DNA from: Spinacia oleracea
Taxonomy: Eukaryota; Streptophyta; Magnoliopsida; Caryophyllales; Amaranthaceae
Direction of reading: 5' to 3'
Assembly (NCBI RefSeq): GCF_020520425.1
Contig: NC_079490.1
Span: 6,386,001 to 6,450,000, forward strand
DNA length: 64,000 nt
The notes under the pieces are model-generated. The model was not told the DNA's origin and searched no databases. It saw only the letters and a program-made list of their open reading frames with translations. Positions 35,693 to 48,200 of this stretch are shown in pieces. Numbering within the stretch: the stretch's first letter is position 1; the number at the start of each line of letters is the position of its first letter. The position numbers and the translations under genes are program-made.

Positions 35693-36486
35693 GTCAATGG
35701 GGCAGGTTTTTGGGAGATCCCGTGCATCCGCCCCAAATGGATTATTTGTCGAAAGTAGTGACGGGGACGAGGATAAATTTTAGATTGGACATGCACGTGT
35801 TGCTAATCCTGCATCTAATTGATTATGAATATATATAAAAAACGTTACTACTAACTTACATATTATAATGTTTTATTTATTTACTCAATTACTCTAATCA
35901 GACAAACGGATTGTCAAAAACTCTAGAATAAGTTTTAAGATTCAAAACTATCTTACCAAAATAAAAATACACTGAGTCAAGGAGTGGGTTATTTTAGGCC
36001 GGGGTACTGGATACACCGGAGGGGGAGTCATGAAGCAGGGATAAATTTTATTGTGTACCTCTCGAGACGGGAATTGAGAGTAATGAGTATCGTTCCTATC
36101 GTGGATGAGTGTTCAGGCCTCGCCTCGCCTCAAAGTCATCTCTAACTGAATAAATTAAATGGTGTAGTTAGGTGTTAAGTGGTCGGGTAATAAAGTTAAT
36201 GGGGCGACTGTGCAAGTATTAACTGGGTATTACTGTCGAGTGAATGGTGGAGAAATCATTAAGTTTATTCTTGATACAAGAGGTGAATGAGAGAGAAAAT
36301 AAATTTATTTATGTACCCTTATTTGTTTTAATAAATATGACACCGTATAGGAAATAACAAATTTATCCATCGTTAATTATAATTTGGAGGATATCTATAA
36401 GCTCTATTTTGATGATAATTTTCTACCATATTTCATATATTTTATGTTTATATTATAAATCGTGCATCGTACGGGTGTTATACTAG

Positions 36487-38096
36487 TTATCGAGCTAAGT
36501 TTTGGATCGAGGTTCGGAAATGTGGGCTGATGCAACAATAGTTTCGGTTGGAAGCACTTGGAAGCTCTAGCATGAGAATTGCGTGGAAGGTTCGATCATG
36601 AATCATGATCGAGACGAAAACCCCTTTACCTACTTTTAGGGATGTATCTAGAAAATTCATTGTATTTAACAGTTCCTTAGAAGGTGAGAACTTTCTAAAG
36701 AATTGGAGAATTTTCTTAGAAGGAAATTATAGAATATTCTAAAGTTGAATGTCCATGGACTAAGAGGTCTATATATAGACTTCCGTATTCAATTGTATAA
36801 CAACCACCACAAGTAATTTGCAAACACTTTAATCAAATCATCCTTTGAACCCACTCTTGCAAATCATCCGGTAACCTTACACTAATGATCCAAGGGGTAT
36901 TCTCCATTCCCTTTTCAAAACAATTACGACCAAATTAAAGCGTTATACGATGCTTCAAACAAACACCATATCACTAATCACTTTAATTACCATATGACTA
37001 TACGCATGTGTAAGTAGCCAAGTATTATATCGGCACTTATAATATATATGTAAGAAACCAAAATAACAATAAACCTATACTGCCTCCCAAAACAACCTTG
37101 AATCATTTCTTAATAATCAATCAGGGCCGTCTTAAAAAAAAAACACTACATATTAATCAAATATGTATTTCTTAATAAATAAATAAATAAAGTATATTTG
37201 AATTACAAACCTGTTATCCACCAAAAAAAATATACGTTCTATTTTTTAAAAGTCACAAAATATTACACATACAAATCAAATACCCTACATTATGCACTTT
37301 TATGTGACATTAATTAGACAATATCAATTAAGTAAAGATAGCTAAACGGTTAAAATATACGTAGAAAAGATAGGGAAAAAAATTCAATCTAGAAAAAATA
37401 CAAAGTACTTTAAGGTATGGAGTATGTAAATGGAGAGGAACAAAAACGAAAAAGAACAAAAAGCAATAAAACATTGTACTTGGAATCAAACACTGATCTT
37501 TTGGTATTATCTCCTTTAGTCCGCAACCAACTCAGCTATACAGACAGTGTTTGTCTAAATGCACAAGGAAAACTACTCTGTAATAGACGGTGTTTGTCTA
37601 AATGCACAAGAAAAACTAATATTTAATTTCTTTAGATTTTGGCGCCCAAAAAAATCGGTTGGAGTTTGGAGTTTCGGGGAGCATTTATGAATCAACAAGG
37701 ATGATGAGAACAACAAATGCGACTTTTCCGAAAATTCAGTCTGGTCTTGAACTTCTCACGTGAGACGAAAAAGTAAGCGAGAGGAGAGAGTAAGTTGGAG
37801 AAGAAAGATAGAGGTTTGAAAAACATAGAAGAAGGAGAAAAACAAAATAGGATAAAGTTGTGTTTCTCGTACTCGATATTTCTCTTGCTATGATCATACA
37901 GTGTACTAAATAGTAGAATCGTCGACTTTTTTATATATTATTTTCTTCACCGTAAAAGTATCGTGTAAGTATGAGTGTATGACTAATGAAAAATAAAAAA
38001 TATATTGTGGTTGATAGGTTAATTAATCATGAAACTAAAAATGAACACGGCAGTAACTCTAATTATAGCTTAAACTATAGTTAACAATATGGTACA
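36487..38096. other. Spacer within duplication copy 2
   Basis: Same content as 22923-24532: AT-rich, a possible old LTR promoter relic near 36754-36884, and no gene recognised. Confidence 0.3.
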
Positions 38097-38104
38097 GTCT
38101 AGAC

Positions 38105-38787
38105 TAGGGATGGCAATGGGTCCAAGACCCGATCCAGATCCAGTTGGACCCGGTCCATTTTTAAGGGTCTGGGTCCAAAAAATTTAGACCCTGTGGATCT
38201 GGGGCGGATCTGGGTCTTTGTTCAATGGGGCGGGTCTGGGTCCGGGTTCAAGAACTAAATATCCAGATTCGATCCAGATCCGACCCACAGACCCATATAT
38301 ATAATTTTTAAAAAATATATTAAAATTTAAACATAATTCAATCTTTACATGCTAAACTTTATTCAGTTCTTATGATACTAAACTATTTAAAAATTGTTTG
38401 ACGTGACATATACATAATAATATTAGAAACTTTAAATACTTATTGTATTACAGGGCTAATATGATTTTTTTTCCTAAACAAAATTAACGAATATTCCATA
38501 TTTAGTGGTTTTATTAAAGCAACGATACGTTTATATACAAAAAATGGGAGAAAAAATTACGTAATATAAGAAAAATGAGGGACAAATTTTTTTGGAAAAG
38601 AAATACGCTTAGACCCATTTAGGACCCAGATCCGACCCTAGACCCATTAGACCCAGTGGATCTGGGTCTGGATCTGATTTTTTTAGACCCAGTGGATCTG
38701 GGTCGGATCTGGATCCACCTCTTAAAAAGCGGGTCTGGGTCTGGATCCTATCGGACCCGGTCCAGATCCGACCCATTGCCATCCCTA
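38105..38787. mobile_element. hAT-like MITE (copy 2)
   Basis: Same element as at 24541-25223, with the 18-bp inverted ends and the GTCTAGAC flanking duplication. It was copied passively as part of the large duplication. Confidence 0.9.
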
Positions 38788-39631
38788 GTCTAGACCTGAT
38801 CAAAAGGCAGACCGGGTTCGGACATGGTCGAGGGAACAAAAATATGCCCATTATGTCGGGCCAGGCCAAGCTTCGGGCCGGTTTTGTGCACAAAACCCGC
38901 TATTTCGGCAAAATTAGCTGGCTTTTCGAGCTATTTTCGAACCTGGCCAAATTTATAACTAAATTTGTTATTTTACGTTGCCCAAAGCCCACAAATTTTT
39001 TAAAAAAAGTTCATGCCTGGCTCGAAAATCGGGCCAAAATATTCTGCCCAAAACCCGCTACTTTTAGGACCGGGTCAGGCCAGGCCCATGATGATCGGCT
39101 TTAGTACAGTCACAAAGAGCACTATTTATAAAAAATTAAAAAAACTAATGTAAAAATGTTGAAAATTAAAAAACAAGTAAACTGTTTTACTTGATCCCGT
39201 AAACATATAAAAATGAACTTTTGTTATTGATGTCAAGGACAATGGTCAAAATCACTAAATCAGTCCATAGTTTGTGTAATTAATTGTAAATTTCATTCTT
39301 TTTCCAAAGCGTAAATCGAAGGTAACCTTGTAAAAGACATTCCGACATATTCCAAATTTCTAATTCGTTAGACCCAGTATAAATGAAGCATTAAAAAAAA
39401 AATAAGTTCCCTTTATACTCTACTTAGTGTTTATACAAAATCATTACGAATTCCGTGAAATTCGAGCCCACATCTTTACATAAAACAGACACCAAAAATG
39501 AATTCAGTCAAGATAAAAGTTGATCAGCGGCCGGCCCTGACAAATTCTCCAAGTATTCAGCTTTGAATATCTTCTACAGAATGACATCTATGCATACATC
39601 ACACACAAATCCATTTCATTTCCTGCTTCCA

Positions 39632-42600
39632 TTAAACAACACTGAAGGCTGATTGTAAAGTGGAAGTAAACTGAGATGTTAGTGTCTGTGTGGCAAACTG
39701 TTGGAATTGCTTCTTAGCATCTGCGAAGAAGACGGATAATATCTCAGTGAACCAAACTAATTTCAAAACACAGCAAAGAAATACAACTAATTATATATAT
39801 TTTATTTTTTTAAATACAACTAATTATAGAACTGCAATTCGTGAACTGATTGTAACAAAACCAGATTTCATCCAAATGATTCTCACATCACATCCCACAT
39901 CCTACTTCACAAGGTTGTTCTTTAAAATATAGGACGGAGTTTCCTTTTTCCAGGCATAAATGCATCATTTCCCAGATAAACGCTAGTGCTGTTTCTTCAA
40001 ATCAGACATTGAAGATATACAGTCTATGACCAAACCACTTTTACCACTAAATGCAGTAAGCCAATCACCTACACGGTTGCAATGTGAAAGAAGCTTGAAT
40101 GATAAATCTACACATAAATTTTTTTTTTTTTTTTTTGTAGCAAATAAAATCTGCACATTATAAACCCAGTACTACTATAGGCCCCCCAAAACTCTTAAAC
40201 TACCTGCTGAATGATGGTAGGACATAAATCTATCAACTCGGCATGACTTTACTAGCATCTATAATCAGTTGATCCCCGAGATAGAATTTCCTACAATCTC
40301 TCTGACCAAATAAGGGAATTCGTCAGGCAGGAAGGGGGTGGGGGAAGTGAAAAGAAAAGGAGGGACTTTATTAAGGGGTGAGATTGTGCCTTCTGTGAGA
40401 TTGACGCTGTTCATCAATCCCAGAGACTGATCTGTACTCAAGGTCAAATAGTTCTGCTTTTTAGAAAGTCTTCTATCCTCTGACTCCTCTCCCCACTATT
40501 ACCTGATTCGCTAGTATGAGCCTAGTATGAGCCTGGGTACGGGATCGCAATTCGCAACCTACGTTGCTAAGTTAGACCAAAAATGTACCATTTTCATGTT
40601 ATAATTCGCCTTTTCGGTTCCCGGTTCGTAGGGTGATTAGAGAATTAGGTAACACTGCCTCTCCCCTTTCTAAAAGCCAAAAAAAGCATTAACCAAGGTG
40701 CTGTGTACTTAACCAAGGTGCTACACTAGGTGCTGTGTACTTAACCAAGGATCCGGATCCAAAGAGGATGTTCGCAAATCTTAAGCTAGCTAAAACAACC
40801 TAATACATCCTCCTCTAAAGTAAATGGATATGAAATTCCCACCCCTAACCCGTTAGTTCCTCTTAAGATATTAATTAAGAAATACTGGACTTTAATCATA
40901 CAACTACCCTTCAAAAACCGCAGTCTTTATCTGGTTACATATCTGCTCAGTTTTAAACTATTTATGCTGAAAATATACCTAGTTGGACCTGCACACTCAT
41001 TTCCTCATCAAAGAGGGCCAAATTATTCCCTCTTCTACACCTATATGGCTATATGTATATATTAGCAGTTGCCCTTAGACCTTCACAAGTCAATGCAATA
41101 GCTTTACCAGAGAAGGGATGGTCAATCAGCATTTAGCAATTGCAAGGAATTGAAAAGCACCAACAACTAGGCAAACAGCCAAATAGCTGCCCCCAGTTTA
41201 TCAGATCTAGCTCATTAAGCTAGCACTAATGCATCGGAAATGCATGCTTCGAATGGTTTAGGTAACCTCCTCCATCCCAACTCCCAAATAATATGTATCC
41301 TGATAACACAAAGTGATTATCAACTTCTATCATAATAGAACTTTCTTTTGCAATAGATCATATTAGATAATACTTTGATGGCTTTTCCAGAGAAAAACCA
41401 CCCAGTTGCAACTTGATTTGCAAACAGAAATGCAAAAGGATCTTTACTTATTGCATTCTAGTGTCTAAGTAATCATACACCTATCCAGAAAGGAATTAAC
41501 TTAGAGTTCCCCTCAAACTAAGCAACCATAAACGGACGCACAAAATTACGGAGTAGCATTTAATTCCGTTCAGATAATCAACAATGACCTGTGCAGATTT
41601 CACTCACCTTTGCGGCATTTAGTAAAGCCAACAATGTTTGCAATGCTGAGGGACAAACACACTGCTACAACAAGGAGATAATCAGCTTGAAACCGTATCA
41701 GAGAAAATATTCCGAGAATGATCCACAAAGCAGCCTACAGAGAAGAACAATGAACAAACCGAACTTATATTACAAACGTAACAAAACAAGAATCACATAT
41801 TGTAGAAAACATAGTACCAAAACAAGACCTCACAGAAATTCAGGAACAGGATGTTATATTTAAGAAAGTACCACGTGACAGTTAATTTGCAATGCCCTAA
41901 AGTATAAGTGCTACTTATGTGCAAGGAAGGACTACATAGTTTTTAAAGGAGACAAAATTAAAAAAGTAACTTCACTCACTGTAAGATAAAGGCTCCACCA
42001 AAACAGCCACGAGTCCTTCTTGTTCATGCGAGCCAATGACTGTACAACACAAGAAGATGATATTACAAAGAGAAACTCAGTAAGCCGCACCTTTGGGCTA
42101 AAAAAACATTGACAAGTAAACTTTGTCTAGTGCAATAATGAATACTGACCTCTGGATCAAGAGACTCAAACTTCCATATACTTTCACCCAAATCATTAAT
42201 TTCATTCCACCACCTCAAACCAACCAAAATGCGACCACTTACATTCTTGACAACCCAAAAGTCAAGAGCAGCAAGGAGAACAGTAACCACAAAGATAATC
42301 ACAAAGTTGTCAAAGAAAAGTGCAGAGAGAATGTAAAACGCCAAAGCTGCACCCTGCATAACAAAACCCCCATGATATTACAGTGTTGCCACAACTAAAA
42401 TAGTTAAGAATGAACCATCTACTAATAGGACCAAGCGTGCCATGGCTTCTTATAACAACATACCTTGAAAAAAACATGGAAGAAACATGTCCTTGGGTTT
42501 GCATAGTTTTCGGTAGGAGCCTGTAAATCAGAAGTAGAATATATTAATTATTGGAAAGTGAAATGAAGAGATTCCAGATTTCATGTTAAATTAAATGACA

Positions 42601-43368
42601 AAGGAAATTATACTACTCCGTATGTAAAATCAAAGCTGTGTACTTGTGTCGATGAAATTTTTGTAAGTTTTTAGTCCAAAATGAAGTGCCAAGTATTCAT
42701 ATTCACGTCAAAGCTTCAAAAACTGAAGACAAATATTTTAGGGGGAATTGGGCAACAGTTTTTGATAATAAATCCCTCAATTAAGGCCCCTCACACAGTT
42801 TCATCAAATTTCGACAGTGAAAACTTCGGGTTGGCTTGACTTGCTCTAAAATTTTAAGCTAGTTAGTCGATCACCATAAACAAACAGAAAATACAACAGG
42901 ATCATAACATCAGAAGAAATCAAACCGTCTCCTCCAGCAAAATAAATAAATAAACACCTCTCTAAACACAATTTGCAGATCAACATGATTGATTATTAGT
43001 ATTTCTTACTACCGCATTGACATTATTAAAAGGTTTCTGACAACATGATGTTCTCAGAAAAATGTTCATGCCTAAAATTTCTACAGAAGCATTGATGCAT
43101 TTAGCGCGAAATTCAAGATGAACAACATAACTAGCAACACTGAGAATTGAGATCAAGGTCAACAACATCATGAACAACAACAAACAATACCTAAGAATTA
43201 AATCAAATTGATACATCAGATCTAAAAACCATAATGAACAATCACAAATACACAATTAGTTTATAGAAAAGAACAATTGAATTGAGCAGCATAACCCTAG
43301 AATTTCTAGCACATGCATCTCGAATTCAATTGATTTGGAGAGAGAGAAATTACTTGAACTGGATCCAT
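39632..43368 (-). CDS. ECH: ECHIDNA / TVP23-like trans-Golgi membrane protein (6 exons)
   Basis: Exons in transcript order are 43368-43354, 42520-42464, 42353-42150, 42039-41980, 41734-41608 and 39720-39632, all GT-AG with matching phases; the product is 183 aa, near the 186 aa I recall for Arabidopsis ECHIDNA (At1g09330). Characteristic stretches are ENYANPRTCFFHVFFK, ILSALFFDNFVIIFVV, NVSGRILVGLRWWNEI, ARMNKKDSWLFWWSLYL and a C-terminal KKQFQQFATQ. Two hydrophobic hairpins (about residues 26-59 and 105-155) suit a four-pass membrane protein. In Arabidopsis, ECHIDNA acts with YIP4 proteins at the trans-Golgi network in secretion of cell-wall material and cell elongation. Intron 5 (39721-41607) contains the right edge of the large duplication. 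CRB lies head to head upstream. Confidence 0.95.
40486..41607 (-). other. ECHIDNA intron 5, non-duplicated part
   Basis: Unique intron sequence to the right of the duplication edge. It includes a small tandem TTAACCAAGGTGCT word (about 40690-40750). No coding content or transposon ends were recognised. Confidence 0.5.
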
Positions 43369-45053
43369 GGAGAAGAGCTAAACGAATGGAAGATTGGGCG
43401 TCGTAATTTGCGAGATTAGCAACAATGGCTTCTGTTTATCTGATCTTGGGGAAGTAAAAGCGACCTTTCTTCTTCCACCTCGTTCCTCTTTTTGTTTTCT
43501 CTCTCTCTTCTTCCTGCTTGTTTGTTACAGACGCTATCAAATCATTTTTTGTTTTACCCGAGTCCGACCCGTTATGAGGGAATTGGGCAGGTCTGGGCTT
43601 GTGTTGTATGGCTCAAATGGTTGAGTTTCTGGGCTGGCCCAACTTTATTTAAAGACTAATTTAAGTGAATTTAATTAATTTCAATTTGTGTTTTTCTCAA
43701 AAAGAAAATGTGTGAAAAATATTTCAACTTGAACTGTTTATAAACTTTATTAGAACAGAAATGATAAAGGTCGCAACATGCGACCTTTATTAGAAAATGT
43801 TACTAGAGTTGGTGTATGGAGGAGTACGAGGACTCGAACTTGATATGTATACATGCTCCCAGTCTCAACTATGAGGCCAAGATCTCATCGATTATGGTGA
43901 GTAACGAATTTTGATAGTAGAGGAGTGTTTGTATAATTGTATTATTAAATGTTGAGGAGTGGTATAGGTATATGACTATCTGTGAGTTGTGACATTTATG
44001 ATGCAAAAGTTGCCTTTGATCTAATAGAGAGTCTAAGGGAATGGCTTTGTTGAAGAGCTTAGACTCTATTCTGTTCACCTTATTTCAGGGGGGGGGAGTC
44101 CAGATAAGTTCAGATAAGATTAATTAAGGAAAAATATTGACCAAGTACAATTTATAACTAAAATAAGTTTTGATAATTTCAGATAAGTTCATATAATTTC
44201 AGTTAAGATAAATTCAGAAAAAATAAGTCAAAATTAGATGAATAAAGCGCACCTTATGTCACCTTGTATGCGACTTGTTATACTTAATCATGCCTAGTTG
44301 AAGATCTTACTAAAGTATTCGATGTTTGCAAAATTTGTATGTGTAGGTATTGAAGGAAAAGATTATTTTTGTATTTCATTTGTCCCATATTAGTTGCAAA
44401 ATAAGGGGGCACAATTTTGAAGGTAAGAGAGATAGAGAGAAATAAAAGGAGCTGCCTATTTGATGAGCTGAGAGATAGAGAGAAATAAAAAGAGGAATTC
44501 GTGTGATGAGCATAGAGATAGAGAAAACTCATTACAAAACTTCAAAAGGGTGGCTCATGCACAACTCAATCCCAAGTTCCCTTATGTAGTGTCAAGCCGT
44601 GTCGGATATTCGTGTCTAAGTGTAATTTCACTCCATTTAGTGTGCATTGTCAGAACGTGACATGCCTTATTGTGCTTTTTCCCAACAAACGTGGCCCAAT
44701 TGCAGCCCAGGACCAATGGCTTTGTGCCTTTGTGTCCATGCCGGGCCATACTTTTATCCTATTGGTCCGGGTTGTCCGCGGCCCAACCCGGCCCAATGCT
44801 ATATTTAAGTGCAGCCAGAGAGTGTGGACGTTATAAACCGAGGTGTGATGTGGGGTCATCGTCTTATCCTAACCGTTATTGAATGGTGAAAACAGAGAAG
44901 AAACCAACTGAAAGAATACCACAAACTACTACAAAGAAAGAAAAAGATGGGATTGATCAATATTATTAAGACCAAACTTATCCCCTTCAATTTACAGCCA
45001 TTGTCAAATACCCAGAAACTGCTTAGCCAATTACCCAGTAAGAAGCAGGAAAG
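43369..45053. promoter_or_regulatory. Bidirectional ECH-CRB intergenic region
   Basis: A 1.7-kb gap between divergent starts. The ECH side has a CTCTCTCC-rich leader. 43560-44520 is AT-rich repeat-like DNA, including a ggggggg run near 44091 and AGATAAGTTCAG words shared with 47.9 and 56.8 kb. On the CRB side, CCAAT (44793-44797) and TATATTTAA (44800-44808) make a plausible promoter, with CTTATCC, an inverted GATAA I-box-type word, near 44863, as often found before light-regulated plastid-protein genes. Confidence 0.45.
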
Positions 45054-45222
45054 ATGGCAAGCAGATTGGTGGTTGTTCAACAACATCAACCTTCTTCTTT
45101 GGCATTCCTTCATTCTTCTCTCTCCTCTGACTTTAATGGCTGCAGACTCACTCACTCTGTTCAGGTATCACTTTAATTCCTCTCCCATTTTTCTATTTGT
45201 TTTGGGTATTGATCGAGTTTAA
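44848..45222 (+). promoter_or_regulatory. Upstream ATGs ahead of the CRB start
   Basis: If transcription starts about 30 bases after the TATA-like word at 44800, the leader contains three ATGs: a 14-codon frame (44848-44889), a 29-codon frame (44883-44969) and a frame starting at 44947 that overlaps the CRB start out of frame and ends at 45222. Either translation of CRB is modulated, or the real transcription start lies further downstream. The peptide sequences are not recognisable. Confidence 0.35.
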
Positions 45223-48200
45223 GTTCGGAGTAGTACATTTGTCGGGATTAATAGTCAAACGTACTATTTAGGTTGTTCTGAATTAACAATCACGTATACG
45301 ATTGATTATTGTTTGAATTAATAGTCACGTGTACTATTTAGGTTATTCAGAGTTAATAATCACGTATACCCTTGATTATTGTTGCCTTGTTGAGGGTTTT
45401 TGTAAAATCGTGGGATTGAGACAATGTAACAACTATTTTCCCGGCCTTGGGATGGATGGATGGGAATGTTTGCTATTGTAAGTTCATTTGGTTATAATTG
45501 GGAAAGAGATTGCCTCATGCCCATTAATCCTTATCAATTCGAAAAATGTACTAGTCTTCACTAGATAAGGATAAGGTTGCGTACATTTGGACTTGTCAAC
45601 AACGAGAAAATTGATGTGTTGTTGGTGTTTTCTATGTCATGTTTTGAGTGTTTTTGCAAACATTTAGCTTGTACATTAGTGTCCTACTATGTTGGTGATT
45701 GGTTATGATAGGTTTGGAGAAGAAAAAAAAGGTTTTTGAAATGAAATTATAGATTTGACAATTTCAAAAAGCTAATGTGAGTATTTGTTTAGGAGGGGTT
45801 TGGATGAGAGTTTTGGGATGAAAAAATTCAATGTAAGAGTTTTTTGCATTAGAGGTTTGAAGAATTAAGTAGGTGTAAAATGACAACTTTATCCTAATAT
45901 ATCTAGAATTACAACTTTTAACAACTTACTTCACTTTATGTCAATAAACATTACTAGTCATTTACCCATCAAACAACTAACAACCAATTTGCCAAACACT
46001 ATACATAAACAACAACTTCAAATTGTCGGTCAAACCAGCTAGTACTGAGAGGTAACAGTTAGTCAAACCAGCTAACAACTAATTGCCAAACATGGCCATG
46101 GCATCAGAATTTCGAATTATACTTCATAATCAATAATTAATTTTACTTGATGTTGGTTATTGTTGCAGTTCAAGAGAAATGTAGTGCAACCAAAAGGAGC
46201 ATTACATGTTACAGCATCAAGTGCCAAGAAAATCCTTATTATGGGAGGCACCCGATTCATTGGTTTATTCTTGTCAAGACTCCTTGTCAAGGAAGGACAT
46301 CAGGTAATCGCGTTGATTCCAAATCTTTTATCCCACATTTTGTGTGCCACTCGTATTTAGTACTGTATTTTATTAGTTGGTACTAGGAATATGGCTCGAC
46401 CCTTTGCAAGAACCAATCAAAATAAAAATGAGACACTAACTTTTCGTGTTAACAATAAGTTTGTGGTTGTGCTTGACATTAGGTGACTCTATTTACAAGA
46501 GGAAAAGCACCAATTGCCCAACAGTTGCCTGGTGAATCAGAAGCTGAATTTGCTGATTTTTCATCCAAGGTAAATATGCTGATAGCTAAAAATGGAGATG
46601 ATTTCATCAACATAATTTTAGTTGTATATATAATCAGGAGTAATATGGTTAGTGTACTAATCAGTAATCACTTTTCCTGATTCATAGATCCAGCACTTGA
46701 AAGGTGACAGACAGGATTTTGATTTCGTCAAAAGCAGCCTGTCTGCTGAAGGCTATGATGTTGTTTACGACATAAATGGTGGGTTTACATTGTTAATGGA
46801 TTTCTTTAGAAGGCTCCTAATGAGTTTGTGTTTGGAAATTTGACCTTATATATATACCTCGTCACATTTCAGGGAGAGAGGCAGTTGAGGTAGAACCAAT
46901 ATTGGACGCGCTTCCAAAGCTAGAACAGTAAGACCCATTTCTTTTTGGTTGAATTTCAGGATTTCTGATTTCAGTTCAGTTCAGTTCAGTTCAGTAGCAT
47001 TCAATTCAGTTCAGTTCAGTAGCATTCAGTTCAGTTCAGTTCAGTAGCATTCAATTTAGTTCAGTTCAGTAGCATTCAATTTAGTCAATTCAGTTCAGTA
47101 AAGTTCTGCTCAAAATAACAACGCCTAAACCTTGTCTTCTATAGTACTGATTTTCTCATGGATTCAGGCAGATTAAGGTTCAGAATTGTTCTGAATATGA
47201 AGATCACACTTTTTCGCAGTTGTTTTGTAGTAACTTATATAATATGTTCCTTTTCTTACCAGATATATTTACTGCTCCTCGGCTGGTGTCTACCTTAAAT
47301 CAGACCTCATGCCACATTGTGAGGTAATCTGTAATCCTTTACATTTCCAAATTTAAGAGTTGAATACTGCCTTAAAGCATGGATTCAGAAGTTGACACAG
47401 TTGTAGCATTGAAATCTCATGTTTTCCTAACATTACTGATTACTGATTACACTATATTTTTCAGGTAGATGCTGTTGATCCGAAGAGTAGGCACAAGGGA
47501 AAGCTTGACACAGAGAGCTTGCTTCAGACAAGGGGGGTAAATTGGACTGCTTTAAGACCTGTATACATCTATGGTCCATTGAACTACAACCCTGTCGAAG
47601 AATGGTTCTTCCACCGACTCAAAGCTGGCCGCCCAATTCCTATCCCTGGTTCAGGAATTCAAATTACCAGTCTTGGTCATGTTAAGGTGAGCAACAAATA
47701 ACTCAGTCTTACCTGTTTTTAAATCCATTTGTGCCATCAGAAAGTAGTAATACATTAGTGCAGTTTCTTGTGAACAAACCGCACTTCCTAGAGAAACAAT
47801 ATGAGAAAAGAGCTGAGCTTGAGGCCTTGTTCTGTTCAACTTATATAAGAAAAATCAGTTCAAATGATTAAAAATGAGTTTTAATTTATAATAAGCAAAA
47901 ATCAGTTTTAGTCGGTAATAATCAGTTCAGTTCTGTTAAGATCAATCAAAGATGTTAGAACATGCCTTGAATCAGTCTACTCCGCTTTCTGTTTTGGCCT
48001 ATTTTCTTGGAAAATCCGCATCTGTCTACAGATTTCTATATTAACTTTTTAGGTCATAACCTAGTTGTATTGTGTAATATGTACTCCTCAAGATCAATAA
48101 AACTTCCCTCTGCTCTGCATGTGATCCACGTTAAATCTCTATGTTCTTTATTACGTCGTTTATTGTCTTTATCGCTTCTGTTATAACAGATGATAATATT

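Larger units (their letters stand above)
35693..40485. repeat. Large direct duplication, copy 2
   Basis: Partner of 22129-26920. Its left edge is exactly the end of the copia LTR. Its right edge lies within ECHIDNA intron 5, after which the real gene continues. It contains a Helitron tail (35693-36486), spacer, a hAT-like MITE (38105-38787) and the functional ECHIDNA last exon. Confidence 0.95.

Noticed and set aside
42123-42398. Plus-strand frame of 91 codons opposite ECHIDNA
   Set aside because: It is the antisense shadow of ECHIDNA exon 3.
43800-43900. tRNA-like stretch with ACTCGAACTT
   Set aside because: Cannot be folded into acceptor, D and anticodon arms; probably chance.
44612-44882. 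Overlapping frames on both strands upstream of CRB
   Set aside because: They sit in the putative promoter and leader, overlap each other on opposite strands and show no family signature.
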